NCBI RefSeq assembly: GCF_014218725.1
Contig: NZ_JABBJE010000004.1
Coordinates: 1-64,000, forward strand
Source of the DNA: Brevundimonas huaxiensis
GTDB lineage: Bacteria > Pseudomonadota > Alphaproteobacteria > Caulobacterales > Caulobacteraceae
Reading direction: 5' to 3'
DNA length: 64,000 bases
The notes beneath the pieces are model-generated. The model searched no databases. It was not told the DNA's origin and saw only the letters and a program-made list of their open reading frames with translations. Shown here in pieces: positions 56,214-64,000 of this stretch; position 1 is the first letter of the stretch; each line of letters opens with the position of its first letter. Both the position numbers and the translations under genes were made by a program.

Positions 56214-58046
56214 CTACTCCGGGCGAACGCGCTTCTTGCGGAACGACGGGTTCAGCACCTGCTTGCGCAGGCGGATGGACTTGGGCGTCACCTCGACCAG
56301 CTCGTCGTCGTCGATATAGGCGATGGCCTGTTCCAGCGACATTTGGCGCGGCGGGGTCAGGCGCACGGCCTCATCTTTGCCGGCGGCGCGGACGTTGGTC
56401 AGCTGCTTGCCCTTGATCGGGTTGACGTCCAGGTCGTCCCAGCGCGCGTTCTCGCCGATGATCATGCCCTGATAGGTCTTTTCGCCCGCGCCGACGAACA
56501 TGACGCCGCGGTCTTCCAGGTTCCACAGGGCGAAGGCGGCGGTTTCACCGTCGGAATTCGAGATCAGAACGCCCTTCAGACGACCGGCGATGGCGCCCTT
56601 GTGCGGCTCATAGTGGCTGAACACGCGGTTCAGCACGCCCGAACCGCGCGTGTCGGTCAGGAACTCGCCCTGATAGCCGATCAGGGCGCGCGACGGCGCC
56701 TTCAGGCTGATGCGGGTCTTGCCGGCGCCCGACGGGCCCATGTCGGCCAGCTCGGCCTTGCGGGCCGACAGCTTTTCGATGACCACGCCGGTGAACTCGT
56801 CGTCCACGTCGATCATGACGTCTTCGATCGGCTCCAGCTTCTCGCCGTTCTCGCCTTCCTTGAACACGACGCGCGGACGCGAGATCGAAACCTCGAAGCC
56901 TTCGCGACGCATGTTCTCGATCAGAACGCCCAGCTGCAGTTCGCCGCGGCCGGCGACCTCATAGGCGTCGCCGCCTTCGGTCGTCGTCACGCGGATGGCG
57001 ACGTTGGCCTCGGCTTCCTTCAGCAGGCGGTCGCGGATGACACGCGACTGGACCTTGTCGCCTTCACGGCCGGCCAGGGGGCTGTCGTTGACCGAGACGG
57101 TCATGGAGATGGTCGGCGGATCGATCGGCTGGGCGTCCAGCGGCTCGGTCACTTCCATGGCGCACAGGGTGTCGGCCACGGTCGCCTTGGACATGCCGGC
57201 GATGGCGACGATGTCGCCCGCTTCCGAACCCTCGTCCAGCGGCTGGCGCTTCAGGCCGCGGAAGGCCAGCACCTTGGTGATGCGGCCGCGTTCGATTTCC
57301 TTGCCTTCACGGTCCAGGGCGTGGATCGCCATGCCGGGCACGGCCTTGCCGCTCTCGATCCGGCCGGTCAGCAGGCGGCCCAGGAAGGGATCGCTTTCGA
57401 TCAGCACGTCCAGCATGCGGAACGGCTTGTCCTTGTTGGCCTGAACAGCGGGCGGCGGGACGTGATCGACGATCAGGTCGAACAGCGGGGCCAGATTATC
57501 GTTGGGCTGGTTCAGGTCCAGCGTCGCCCAGCCGTTGCGGCCCGAGGCGTAGATGTGCGGGAAGTCCAGCTGCTCGTCCGTCGCGCCGATGGCGGCGAAC
57601 AGGTCGAAGGTCTCGTTGTGGACGCGGTCCGGATCGGCGTGGGCGCGGTCGACCTTGTTGATGCACAGGATCGGGCGCAGGCCCATCTTCAGCGCCTTGG
57701 TCAGCACGAACTTGGTCTGGGGCATGACGCCCTCTTCGGCGTCGACCAGGATGACGCAGCCGTCCACCATGCCCAGGATGCGCTCGACCTCGCCGCCGAA
57801 GTCGGCGTGGCCGGGGGTGTCGATGATGTTGATGCGGGTTTCGCCCGCCTTGCCGTTCCAGAGCACGGACGTGCACTTGGCCAGGATGGTGATGCCGCGC
57901 TCTTTTTCCTGGTCGTTGGAGTCCATGGCGCGCTCGGTCGTCGCCTCATTGGCTCGGAACACGCCGGATTGGGCGAGCAGTTGGTCAACCAGGGTCGTTT
58001 TGCCGTGGTCAACGTGGGCGATGATGGCGACGTTGCGCAGGTTCAT
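56214..58046 (-). CDS. typA: Translational GTPase TypA/BipA
   Basis: A 610-residue ribosome-associated GTPase. G1 is [14 protein letters not shown]3 [15 protein letters not shown]4 [11 protein letters not shown]; the C-terminal half contains EFG-like domain V and the TypA-specific C-terminal domain ([20 protein letters not shown]). The ATG at 58046 gives the family start. It stands alone, 51 bases from glnD. Confidence 0.96.
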   Translation of the reverse strand: MNLRNVAIIAHVDHGKTTLVDQLLAQSGVFRANEATTERAMDSNDQEKERGITILAKCTSVLWNGKAGETRINIIDTPGHADFGGEVERILGMVDGCVILVDAEEGVMPQTKFVLTKALKMGLRPILCINKVDRAHADPDRVHNETFDLFAAIGATDEQLDFPHIYASGRNGWATLDLNQPNDNLAPLFDLIVDHVPPPAVQANKDKPFRMLDVLIESDPFLGRLLTGRIESGKAVPGMAIHALDREGKEIERGRITKVLAFRGLKRQPLDEGSEAGDIVAIAGMSKATVADTLCAMEVTEPLDAQPIDPPTISMTVSVNDSPLAGREGDKVQSRVIRDRLLKEAEANVAIRVTTTEGGDAYEVAGRGELQLGVLIENMRREGFEVSISRPRVVFKEGENGEKLEPIEDVMIDVDDEFTGVVIEKLSARKAELADMGPSGAGKTRISLKAPSRALIGYQGEFLTDTRGSGVLNRVFSHYEPHKGAIAGRLKGVLISNSDGETAAFALWNLEDRGVMFVGAGEKTYQGMIIGENARWDDLDVNPIKGKQLTNVRAAGKDEAVRLTPPRQMSLEQAIAYIDDDELVEVTPKSIRLRKQVLNPSFRKKRVRPE

Positions 58047-58273
58047 TTGAGTATCGCGAAAAGGCGCGGCCGGCATACGGGCGGCCGCTGGTCATGAAAA
58101 GGCATGCGGGAGGCGCGCGCCTCTTACAGGCATGTGGACAGAAAGACCAGAGCGGGCGTTCGTCGCGCCGATCGCCGCCTTACCGATATTTCATCCCCGA
58201 CGCCGCATCCGACGCCGCCGACGGACGCCTCTTTCCCACGACGGGCCTGGCGCAGGCCCATTCCGAAGGGTAG

Positions 58274-58585
58274 ATGAATATGGGTTTGATGATCGCAGCC
58301 GCGCTTGCCGCCGCCCTTGCCGCGGGCCAAGCGCCGGACATGCATGTGAACGCCGAGGGGTTGAACATGGCCCGACCCGGCGAGGCGATGATCCTGGCCG
58401 GCCGCATTCGCGCCGCCAGCCATGACTGGTGCGCCGTCCATCGCGCGGTCCTGACGCCTGACAGTCTTGGCGACCCCAGCGTCTGCGAGCGTGAAATGCG
58501 ACGCCGGGCCTATGTCGCCCTGCCGCGTCCTCAACGCATCCATTTCGTGCGCGCGGGCGGCCAGACCGCGCTCAATCGCCGCTAG
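58274..58585 (+). CDS. UrcA-like secreted protein
   Basis: A 103-residue protein with a signal peptide (about residues 1-17) and the UrcA layout: a short strand (HVNAEGLNMARPGEAMILAG), RIRAASHDWC with a Cys, then VCEREMRRRAYVAL with a second Cys. UrcA proteins are of unknown function and frequent in Caulobacterales and sphingomonads. Its stop shares CTAG with the convergent GNAT gene. Confidence 0.72.
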   Translation: MNMGLMIAAALAAALAAGQAPDMHVNAEGLNMARPGEAMILAGRIRAASHDWCAVHRAVLTPDSLGDPSVCEREMRRRAYVALPRPQRIHFVRAGGQTALNRR

Positions 58586-59079
58586 AGCAGCCGCAGCATA
58601 TAGCGGGCGTCGGCGCCGTAGCTGGCCAGCTTGGCCGCCATGGTCTCGGCGGGCTGCTCGACGAAACCGTGTCGCGACCAGAAGCCGACGGCGTCATTGA
58701 CGGCGACCAGGGCGATGGCGGGCCAACCGTCCTCCGTCGCCTGTTCGGCCAGTCGCTCGACGATGACGCCGGTCACGCCCCCGCCTCGCGCCTCGGGGTG
58801 CAGGGCCAGATCGTGCAGATAGATCAGGTCCGGCTGGGCCGGCAGGCCCTCGATCACCGTGTTCAGGGGCGGCGCGCTCTCGGTCTTCCACGGATAGGCG
58901 ATCAAATAGCCCCGCGCGGCGCCCTCGTCCTCCGCCAGCACGAAACAGCCGCGTGGATAAAGCGCCAGCCGGTTCTGGAAACAGGCCCGATCCTCGAAAT
59001 GGTCGGGAAACGACAGCCGCGCCACCTCCACCACCGCATCGATGTCCGTCGGCCGCATGGGTCGCCATTGCCGGGTCAT
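58582..59079 (-). CDS. GNAT-family N-acetyltransferase
   Basis: A 165-residue acetyltransferase. The acetyl-CoA loop is seen as HPEARGGGVTGVIVERL (motif A, R-x-x-G-x-G/A type), after LIYLHDLALHP, with VNDAVGFWSRHGFV further on (motif B). The acceptor is unknown. It overlaps the DUF1178 gene by one base (TGATG) and is convergent with the UrcA-like gene. Confidence 0.9.
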   Translation of the reverse strand: MTRQWRPMRPTDIDAVVEVARLSFPDHFEDRACFQNRLALYPRGCFVLAEDEGAARGYLIAYPWKTESAPPLNTVIEGLPAQPDLIYLHDLALHPEARGGGVTGVIVERLAEQATEDGWPAIALVAVNDAVGFWSRHGFVEQPAETMAAKLASYGADARYMLRLL

Positions 59080-59513
59080 CAGTTCACCTTTGTCGGATCG
59101 ACGGGCGCAGCCGGCAGGGCCGAGACCGGCACCCCGTCGTCCTTCAGTTTCCGGACCTCGGCGGGCGTGGCCTCGCCATAGATTTCGCGCTTCTCGGACC
59201 GGCCCTCGTGGATGTCGCGCGCCTCGCGGGCGAAGGCGTCGCCGACATAGTCGAAGTTGGCCTCGACATGGGCGCGGACCTCGCGGGCGGCGGCCATCAT
59301 CATCGTCTGCATCTTGGCGGCGACGTCAGAGGCCGGATCGGCCTTGCGGGCGCCGCTGACCGCCGGGGCCATGATCGCCTTTTCGACCGCGTGCGAACCA
59401 CAGAACGGGCATTCCACCAGCCCCCGCGCCGCCTGATCGTCATAGTCGGTCGAGGAGCCGAACCAGGCTTCGAAGGCGTGGGCCTGGTCGCATTTCAGGG
59501 CGTAGCGGATCAT
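59079..59513 (-). CDS. DUF1178 family protein
   Basis: A 144-residue protein starting MIRYALKCDQAHAFEAWFGS with CPFCGSHAVEKAIMAP at about residues 35-50; the CxxC pairs suggest a small zinc site. The middle is helical. The family, often encoded beside the nitrilase gene as here, has no proven function. It is six bases from the nitrilase stop. Confidence 0.9.
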   Translation of the reverse strand: MIRYALKCDQAHAFEAWFGSSTDYDDQAARGLVECPFCGSHAVEKAIMAPAVSGARKADPASDVAAKMQTMMMAAAREVRAHVEANFDYVGDAFAREARDIHEGRSEKREIYGEATPAEVRKLKDDGVPVSALPAAPVDPTKVN

Positions 59514-59519
59514 GGGGCG

Positions 59520-60359
59520 TCAGGTGGCGGGCAGGAAATCGCGATCGTGGGTCAGGCTGGGCACGGCGGCGCGCGCCCTGGCCACGGCTTCCATGTCCAG
59601 TTTCGCACGCACGATGCAAGGTTCGTCATGATCCGCCTTGGCGATGATCTCGCCCCAAGGGCCGACGACGGTGGATCGCCCCCAGGTGCGACGGCCGTCC
59701 TCGTGCAATCCGCCCTGCGCCGGGGCCAGGACGAAGGCGCCCGTCTCGATAGCGCGGGCGCGTAGCAGGGTTTCCCAATGCGCCTCTCCGGTCGGGGCGG
59801 TGAAGGCGGCCGGCACGGTGATCATCGACGCCCCGGCCTTGGCCAGCTGGCGATGCAGGTGGGGAAAGCGGATGTCGTAGCAGATGGTCAGGCCCAGGCG
59901 ACCCCAAGGCGTATCCGCCACCACCGCCCCGTCGCCGGGCCTCACCGTCGCGCTTTCGCGATAGGTCTCGCCATTGGGCAGGCTCACGTCGAAGACATGC
60001 AGCTTGTCGTATCGGGCCACGATCCCGCCCGACGCATCGATCAGCAGCGACCGATTGGCGGCGCGGCCGTCTCCCACCCGGCCAGACCGGACGATGGCCG
60101 AACCGAGCAGCAGCCAGACGCCCAGCTCCGCCGCCAGACGACACAGGCCCAGCACGGCGACATCCTCGTCCTCGGTCGAGATCGCCGCCTCACGCCGGTC
60201 GCGGCGTTGCTCCAGGACATTGGTCCCCTCGGGCGTCAGGACGAACTTCGCCCCGCCCGACGCCGCCTCGCGGATCAGGGGCTCGACATGGGCCAGCGCC
60301 GCTCGCACCGTCGCCGGCGTGCGCGTCTGGATCAGGGCGATGTCGAGCCCGCTGCTCAT
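59520..60359 (-). CDS. Carbon-nitrogen hydrolase (Nit-type)
   Basis: A 279-residue nitrilase-superfamily amidase. The catalytic triad is Glu in FVLTPEGTN, Lys in YDKLHVFDVSL and Cys in LTICYDIRFPHL. Relatives include omega-amidase/Nit2 and the deaminated-glutathione amidase Nit1; the grxC-nit-DUF1178 gene order supports a glutathione-linked role, which is an inference. It is three bases after the grxC gene. Confidence 0.92.
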   Translation of the reverse strand: MSSGLDIALIQTRTPATVRAALAHVEPLIREAASGGAKFVLTPEGTNVLEQRRDRREAAISTEDEDVAVLGLCRLAAELGVWLLLGSAIVRSGRVGDGRAANRSLLIDASGGIVARYDKLHVFDVSLPNGETYRESATVRPGDGAVVADTPWGRLGLTICYDIRFPHLHRQLAKAGASMITVPAAFTAPTGEAHWETLLRARAIETGAFVLAPAQGGLHEDGRRTWGRSTVVGPWGEIIAKADHDEPCIVRAKLDMEAVARARAAVPSLTHDRDFLPAT

Positions 60360-60362
60360 GGA

Positions 60363-60620
60363 TCAGGCGGCCAGAAGTCCGTCCAGCTTGCCGTCGCGAT
60401 CCAGCGCGTGGATGTCGTCGGAACCGCCGACGTGCTGGCCGCCGATGAAGATCTGCGGGAAGGTCATCCGGCCGCCCGACTTCTCGACCATCTCGGCCTT
60501 CTTGTCGGGATCGTTGGAGGCGACGATCTCCGTATAGTCCACGCCCTTCTTCTTCAGCAGCGACATGGCGCTGAAGCAGTAGGGGCAGCCAGGCTTGGTA
60601 TAGATGACGACGTCGGCCAA
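60363..60620 (-). CDS. grxC: Glutaredoxin 3
   Basis: An 85-residue thioltransferase. The redox site is CPYC in KPGCPYCFSAM, followed by GGRMTFPQIFIGG (cis-Pro) and GGSDDIHALD. The start codon is TTG at 60620, supported by GGAG nine bases upstream. It is the first gene of a grxC-nit-DUF1178-GNAT run. Confidence 0.95.
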   Translation of the reverse strand: MADVVIYTKPGCPYCFSAMSLLKKKGVDYTEIVASNDPDKKAEMVEKSGGRMTFPQIFIGGQHVGGSDDIHALDRDGKLDGLLAA

Positions 60621-60684
60621 AATCAGATCTCCAGAAGTGAGGGCGCCCTAAAGCAGCGAACCGCCGCGCGGCGAGCGCTAGGGC

Positions 60685-61479
60685 CTACATAATAAGTTCA
60701 CGGGCGTTTCGCACCCGCGCGATGACGGCGAGATCCACGGCGCGCGCTCCGGCGTCGATCAGGGCGCGCGCGCAGGCCTCTCCCGTCGCGCCCGTGGTCA
60801 ACACATCGTCGATCAGAAGGATGCGTCGTCCCCGGATCCGACGCCGCCCCGCCTCGGTCACGGCGAAGGCCTTCTTGACGTTCAGCCGCCGCCCCCGCCG
60901 GCTCTTGCCCCCCTGGCTGGTCGTGTGGCTCGTGCGGACCAGCGCGTCGGGCAAATAGTCGCGGCCGGCGTGCCGGGCCAGCGGCCGGGCGATTTCGGCC
61001 GCCTGATTGAACCGCCGCGACAACAGGCGAAACCGATGCAGCGGCACGGGCACAATCACGTCCGCGTCTTCGACCAGATCGGCCGCAGCGCGCCCGATCC
61101 AGCGCGCGAACAGGGGCGCGAACTGTTGCTGGTCCCCGTGCTTGAACCTCAGGATCAGGCCACGCGACGCCTCATCATACAGGCAGGCCGCCCGCGCCCT
61201 CTCGAAGGCGTAGGGCTTGGCGATACAGGCGGCGCAGCGATCCTCGGCGAAGGCGCCGCCGTCAAAGTCGAAGGCCGCTCCGCAACCGTCGCAGACCGGC
61301 GCTTCCAGGAATCTGATCCGGCTCCAGGCGTCGGGCGTCAGGCCGGCCGCAGCCGTCGCCTCTCGGCTGTCATGCGCCATCGGCGGCAGGATCAGGTCGG
61401 CCAGTCCCCGCCCCGCTCCGCGCAAGTGACGCCCCGCCCCTTCCCAGGCGCGTCGCCAGCCCCCATCCTGTGCGTCCAT
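60685..61479 (-). CDS. ComF family phosphoribosyltransferase-like protein
   Basis: A 264-residue protein of the ComF/GntX type. A zinc finger is formed by VCDGCG and RCAACIAK (about residues 64-95); the C-terminal PRPP-binding motif is RILLIDDVLTTGATG. In naturally transformable bacteria ComF is needed for DNA uptake. The start ATG at 61479 shares two bases with the divergent methyltransferase ATG (CATG, 61477-61480). Confidence 0.9.
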   Translation of the reverse strand: MDAQDGGWRRAWEGAGRHLRGAGRGLADLILPPMAHDSREATAAAGLTPDAWSRIRFLEAPVCDGCGAAFDFDGGAFAEDRCAACIAKPYAFERARAACLYDEASRGLILRFKHGDQQQFAPLFARWIGRAAADLVEDADVIVPVPLHRFRLLSRRFNQAAEIARPLARHAGRDYLPDALVRTSHTTSQGGKSRRGRRLNVKKAFAVTEAGRRRIRGRRILLIDDVLTTGATGEACARALIDAGARAVDLAVIARVRNARELIM

Positions 61480-62380
61480 GACCGCCCCCCAATCCCCTTC
61501 CGACGGCCCCCCGTGCATCTTCGACGCCGTGCGACGTCAGGCGCGGCTGGCGCGGTCCGCCGCCCGGTTCCCCCAGGCCGACTTCCTGCATGCCCGCGCT
61601 GCCGCCAACGCCACCGAGAGCCTGGAAGCCATATTGCGCGATTTTCCCGTTGCGGTCGATCTGTCCGCCCATCCAGGCGTGTTCGATGCGGCGGTCCGGT
61701 CCAGCGACGCTGCGGAACGGGTCGGTCCCGTCCAGACGCCCGTCTCCCTGGCCCAGCGCGCAGCGCCGGGGGCGGACGCGCTGCCGCTGGCCGACGCCTC
61801 GACCGATCTGATCGTCTCTCTTTTGACCCTTCACTGGGCCAACGACCTGCCCGGCGCCCTGGCCCAGATCCGGCGCGCGTTGAAACCGGACGGCCTGTTC
61901 ATCGGCACGCTGTTCGGCGCGGGCACGCTGAAAGAGCTTCGCGCCGTCCTGACCGAGGTCGAGCTAGAGGAGCGCGGCGGCGCCCAGGCGCGGGTTTCGC
62001 CCTTCGCTGACGGCTATGACGGAGCGGCCCTGCTGCAGCGCGCCGGGTTCGCCCTGCCGGTATCGGACGTGGACCGCTTCACTGTCCGCTACGCCGACCT
62101 GTTCGCCCTGATCCGCGACCTGCGCGCCATGGGGGAGACCAATGTGCTGCACGGACCCGTTCGGCCGTTGAGCCGCCGCATCGTGGCGCGCGCCGCCGCC
62201 CTCTATGCCGAGCGCTACGGTCTCGACGACGGCCGCATCCCGGCGACGTTCGAGATCATCCATCTGGCCGGATGGAAACCCCACGACAGCCAGCAGAAGC
62301 CCCTGCCGCGCGGCTCGGCCAAGACGCGGCTGGCCGATGCCCTGGGCGTCAAGGAAATGACGGGCGAAGAGCCGGACTAG
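61478..62380 (+). CDS. SAM-dependent methyltransferase-like protein (NDUFAF5/BioC-like)
   Basis: A 300-residue class I methyltransferase-fold protein. Typical parts are IFDAVRRQARLARSAARF at the N terminus, the strand-4 region LPLADASTDLIVSLLTLHWANDLPGAL (split here for length), and LKPDGLFIGTLFG. The canonical SAM glycine-rich motif is degenerate (VDLSAHPG), as in the NDUFAF5 group, which acts on complex I. BioC is the other candidate. Its stop overlaps that of the convergent Flp gene. Confidence 0.78.
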   Translation: MTAPQSPSDGPPCIFDAVRRQARLARSAARFPQADFLHARAAANATESLEAILRDFPVAVDLSAHPGVFDAAVRSSDAAERVGPVQTPVSLAQRAAPGADALPLADASTDLIVSLLTLHWANDLPGALAQIRRALKPDGLFIGTLFGAGTLKELRAVLTEVELEERGGAQARVSPFADGYDGAALLQRAGFALPVSDVDRFTVRYADLFALIRDLRAMGETNVLHGPVRPLSRRIVARAAALYAERYGLDDGRIPATFEIIHLAGWKPHDSQQKPLPRGSAKTRLADALGVKEMTGEEPD

Positions 62381-62565
62381 CTGATCGCAGCCTGTATGGC
62401 GGCGCTCAACTTGTTCACCGTGGCGGCCAGGCCGCCGTTCTGGCTGTTCGCCAAGGCGCTGATCGAGGTCACGATCGCCAGGAAGATCAGGGCGCAGAGC
62501 AGGCCGTATTCAATGGCTGTGGCCCCGCTCTCATTGCGCAGGAACCGGCCGATAAGACGTCGCAT
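62377..62565 (-). CDS. Flp/Fap-type pilin (type IVb)
   Basis: A 62-residue prepilin. A basic leader ends in Gly14, followed by ATAIEYGLL with Glu at position 5 of the mature chain, the prepilin peptidase signature, and a single hydrophobic helix (CALIFLAIVTSISAL). The tad/cpa secretion genes are not in this window, so this is an isolated copy. The stop shares CTAG with the convergent methyltransferase. Confidence 0.9.
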   Translation of the reverse strand: MRRLIGRFLRNESGATAIEYGLLCALIFLAIVTSISALANSQNGGLAATVNKLSAAIQAAIS

Positions 62566-62590
62566 GGCCGGCCTCCCTGGTCGGCGGTGG

Positions 62591-63004
62591 TCAGAGCAGG
62601 TCGCGCAACCAGGCGACCAGAGGTTCGTCCGCCGGCGGCATGGGATAGTCCGAAAGCTTGCTCGGCTTAACCCAGGCCAGGCCGTCGTGTTCACGCGCCG
62701 TGACCACGCCGTCCCACCGTCGGCATAGATACAATGGCATCAACAGGTGAAACGAATCGTAAGCGTGACTGGCGAAAACGAACGGCGACAGACAGTTTTC
62801 GCTGACGTCGATGCCCAGCTCTTCCTTCAGCTCGCGGATCAGGGCCTGTTCCGGCCGCTCTCCGGGCTCCACCTTGCCGCCCGGAAACTCCCACAGGCCG
62901 GCCAGCTTCTTGCCCTCGGGACGTTTGGCGATCAGGACCCGCCCATCCACATCGATCAGGGCGACGGCGACGACCAGGACGGTAGGAAGCGACGCAGCGG
63001 TCAC
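62591..63004 (-). CDS. Nudix hydrolase, MutT-like
   Basis: A 137-residue 8-oxo-dGTP diphosphatase-like protein. The Nudix box is GGKVEPGERPEQALIRELKE with the metal-binding Glu residues (RELKEELGI). The start is GTG at 63004 overlapping the argJ stop (GTGA). The gene order argJ-mutT is common in alphaproteobacteria. Confidence 0.92.
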   Translation of the reverse strand: MTAASLPTVLVVAVALIDVDGRVLIAKRPEGKKLAGLWEFPGGKVEPGERPEQALIRELKEELGIDVSENCLSPFVFASHAYDSFHLLMPLYLCRRWDGVVTAREHDGLAWVKPSKLSDYPMPPADEPLVAWLRDLL

Positions 63005-64000
63005 GAGCGATAATCGCCGTTGATCTCGATGTAGCCCTTGGTCAGATCGCAGGTCCACACGGTCGCCGACGCCCGGCCCGAACCGACATCGACGGTGATG
63101 TCGATCTCGGGGTTCTTCATATAGGCGGTCATCTTGGCCTCGTCGTAGGTCGGGGACGGGGCGCCGTCGACGGCGGCCTGGTGCGGCCCGAACTTGATGG
63201 CCAGGCGGTCGCGGTCGACCGGTTCCTCGGTCTTGCCCACCGCCATGACGACCCGGCCCCAGTTGGCGTCCTGACCGGCGATGGCGGTCTTGACCAGGGG
63301 GCTGTCGGCGATGGACTTGGCCAGCTTGCGGGCCGAGGCGGGGCTGGCGGCGCCGTCCACCGTCACCTTGACGAACTTGGTCGCGCCCTCGCCATCGCGC
63401 ACCAGCTGGTGCGCCAGGTCCAGCATCACCTTGTCCAGCGCGGCCGAGAAGCTCTTCAGCCGGCGATCGCCGACCCGCCCGATGCGCGGCGCGCCCGAGG
63501 TTCCGGTGGCGAACAGCAGGGCCGTGTCGTTGGTCGAGGTGTCGCCGTCCACCGTCACGCTGTTGAAGGTGGTGCGCACATGCAGACCCAGCAGCGCCTG
63601 CAGCACGTTCGGATGGATGTCCGCATCGGTGACGATGAAGGCCAGCATGGTCGCCATGTCCGGCGCGATCATGCCCGATCCTTTGGCGATGCCGGCGATC
63701 CGAACCTTGTAGCCCTCGATCTCGGCCTCGGCGTAAGAGCCCTTGGGGAAGGTGTCGGTGGTCATGATGCCGCGACCGGCTCGGGCCCAGGCGTCCGCCT
63801 CCAGCCCGGTCTCGATCTCGGGCAGTTTGGCGACGATCTTCTTGTCGTCCAGCACCACCCCGATCACCCCGGTCGAGGCCAGCATCACGTCGCGCTGACG
63901 ACAGCCGAACCGTTTGGCGACCTCCGAGGCCGTGCGCCGCGCGGCGTCCGCGCCGGCCTTGCCGGTGAAGGCGTTGGCGCAGCCGGCGTTGATCACCAGG
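63001..64000 (-). CDS. argJ: Bifunctional ornithine acetyltransferase/N-acetylglutamate synthase (3' part)
   Basis: Partial: the window edge cuts the 5' end, so only about 332 C-terminal residues are seen. ArgJ recycles the acetyl group in arginine synthesis. The autoproteolysis site is in MLASTGVIGV (Thr nucleophile), preceded by NAGCANAFTGKAG, and followed by DGDTSTNDT and ADANWGR-like AGQDANWGRVVM. Overlaps mutT by four bases. Confidence 0.95.
   Translation of the reverse strand, partial: LVINAGCANAFTGKAGADAARRTASEVAKRFGCRQRDVMLASTGVIGVVLDDKKIVAKLPEIETGLEADAWARAGRGIMTTDTFPKGSYAEAEIEGYKVRIAGIAKGSGMIAPDMATMLAFIVTDADIHPNVLQALLGLHVRTTFNSVTVDGDTSTNDTALLFATGTSGAPRIGRVGDRRLKSFSAALDKVMLDLAHQLVRDGEGATKFVKVTVDGAASPASARKLAKSIADSPLVKTAIAGQDANWGRVVMAVGKTEEPVDRDRLAIKFGPHQAAVDGAPSPTYDEAKMTAYMKNPEIDITVDVGSGRASATVWTCDLTKGYIEINGDYRS

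Overview
The window looks like a stretch of alphaproteobacterial chromosome around the replication origin, from a Caulobacterales species and most likely Brevundimonas (genus by inference; GC is high, about two thirds by eye). The reasons are the origin cluster hemE / oriC / PEP-synthase-PPDK regulator / maf / aroE / coaE / dnaQ, the parAB–rsmG–mnmG–mnmE–rho–hemJ–hemH–hemE block with four parS sites, a CenR-type response regulator, an NtrZ-type periplasmic protein, and CtrA-like and GANTC motifs in the origin. No tRNA, rRNA, insertion sequence, prophage or CRISPR array was found.

Layout. 0.2-3.8 kb: small proteins, the electron-transfer flavoprotein pair etfBA and a cobalamin adenosyltransferase. 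3.9-6.1 kb: two unrecognised proteins, the second clearly lower in GC than its surroundings. 6.1-12.9 kb: polA, a lipoprotein, glyoxalase I, a zinc-finger protein, and an orphan ABC ATPase divergent from a small membrane protein across an operator-rich gap. 12.9-16.8 kb: two divergent sugar-metabolism pairs (HAD phosphatase + AGE epimerase; DegT aminotransferase + Gfo/Idh dehydrogenase). 16.8-25.2 kb: a secreted protein, a candidate small RNA, xthA, a MocR-type regulator facing a YczE membrane protein, an S41 peptidase, cenR, yggS, a ThiE-like gene, ntrZ and a DUF3576 lipoprotein. 25.3-29.5 kb: leuS-lptE-holA.

29.5-39.9 kb is a co-oriented run transcribed leftward, away from the origin: hemE, hemH, hemJ, rho, a DUF6489 protein, mnmE, mnmG, rsmG, parA, parB. 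It carries four parS sites. The origin lies at about 39.87-40.32 kb. To its right, ppsR-type regulator, maf, aroE, coaE and dnaQ run rightward; the first four are joined by 4-base overlaps and dnaQ follows after 24 bases.

44-64 kb is mostly housekeeping on the minus strand: dapB, dnaJ, heat-shock-promoter-driven dnaK, osmC, trpS, murJ, glnD, typA, a DUF1178 protein, a nitrilase, grxC, comF, a Flp pilin, a Nudix hydrolase and argJ (cut by the window edge). A few plus-strand genes are interspersed (alkB, a dienelactone hydrolase-like gene, a UrcA-like protein, an NDUFAF5-like methyltransferase).

Most of the content is ordinary core genome. What deserves attention is non-coding: the origin, the parS cluster, a promoter-plus-terminator unit that may encode a small RNA, a palindromic repeat present in an intergenic gap and inside the maf reading frame, and two well-formed operator regions (MocR/yczE and the ABC-ATPase gap).
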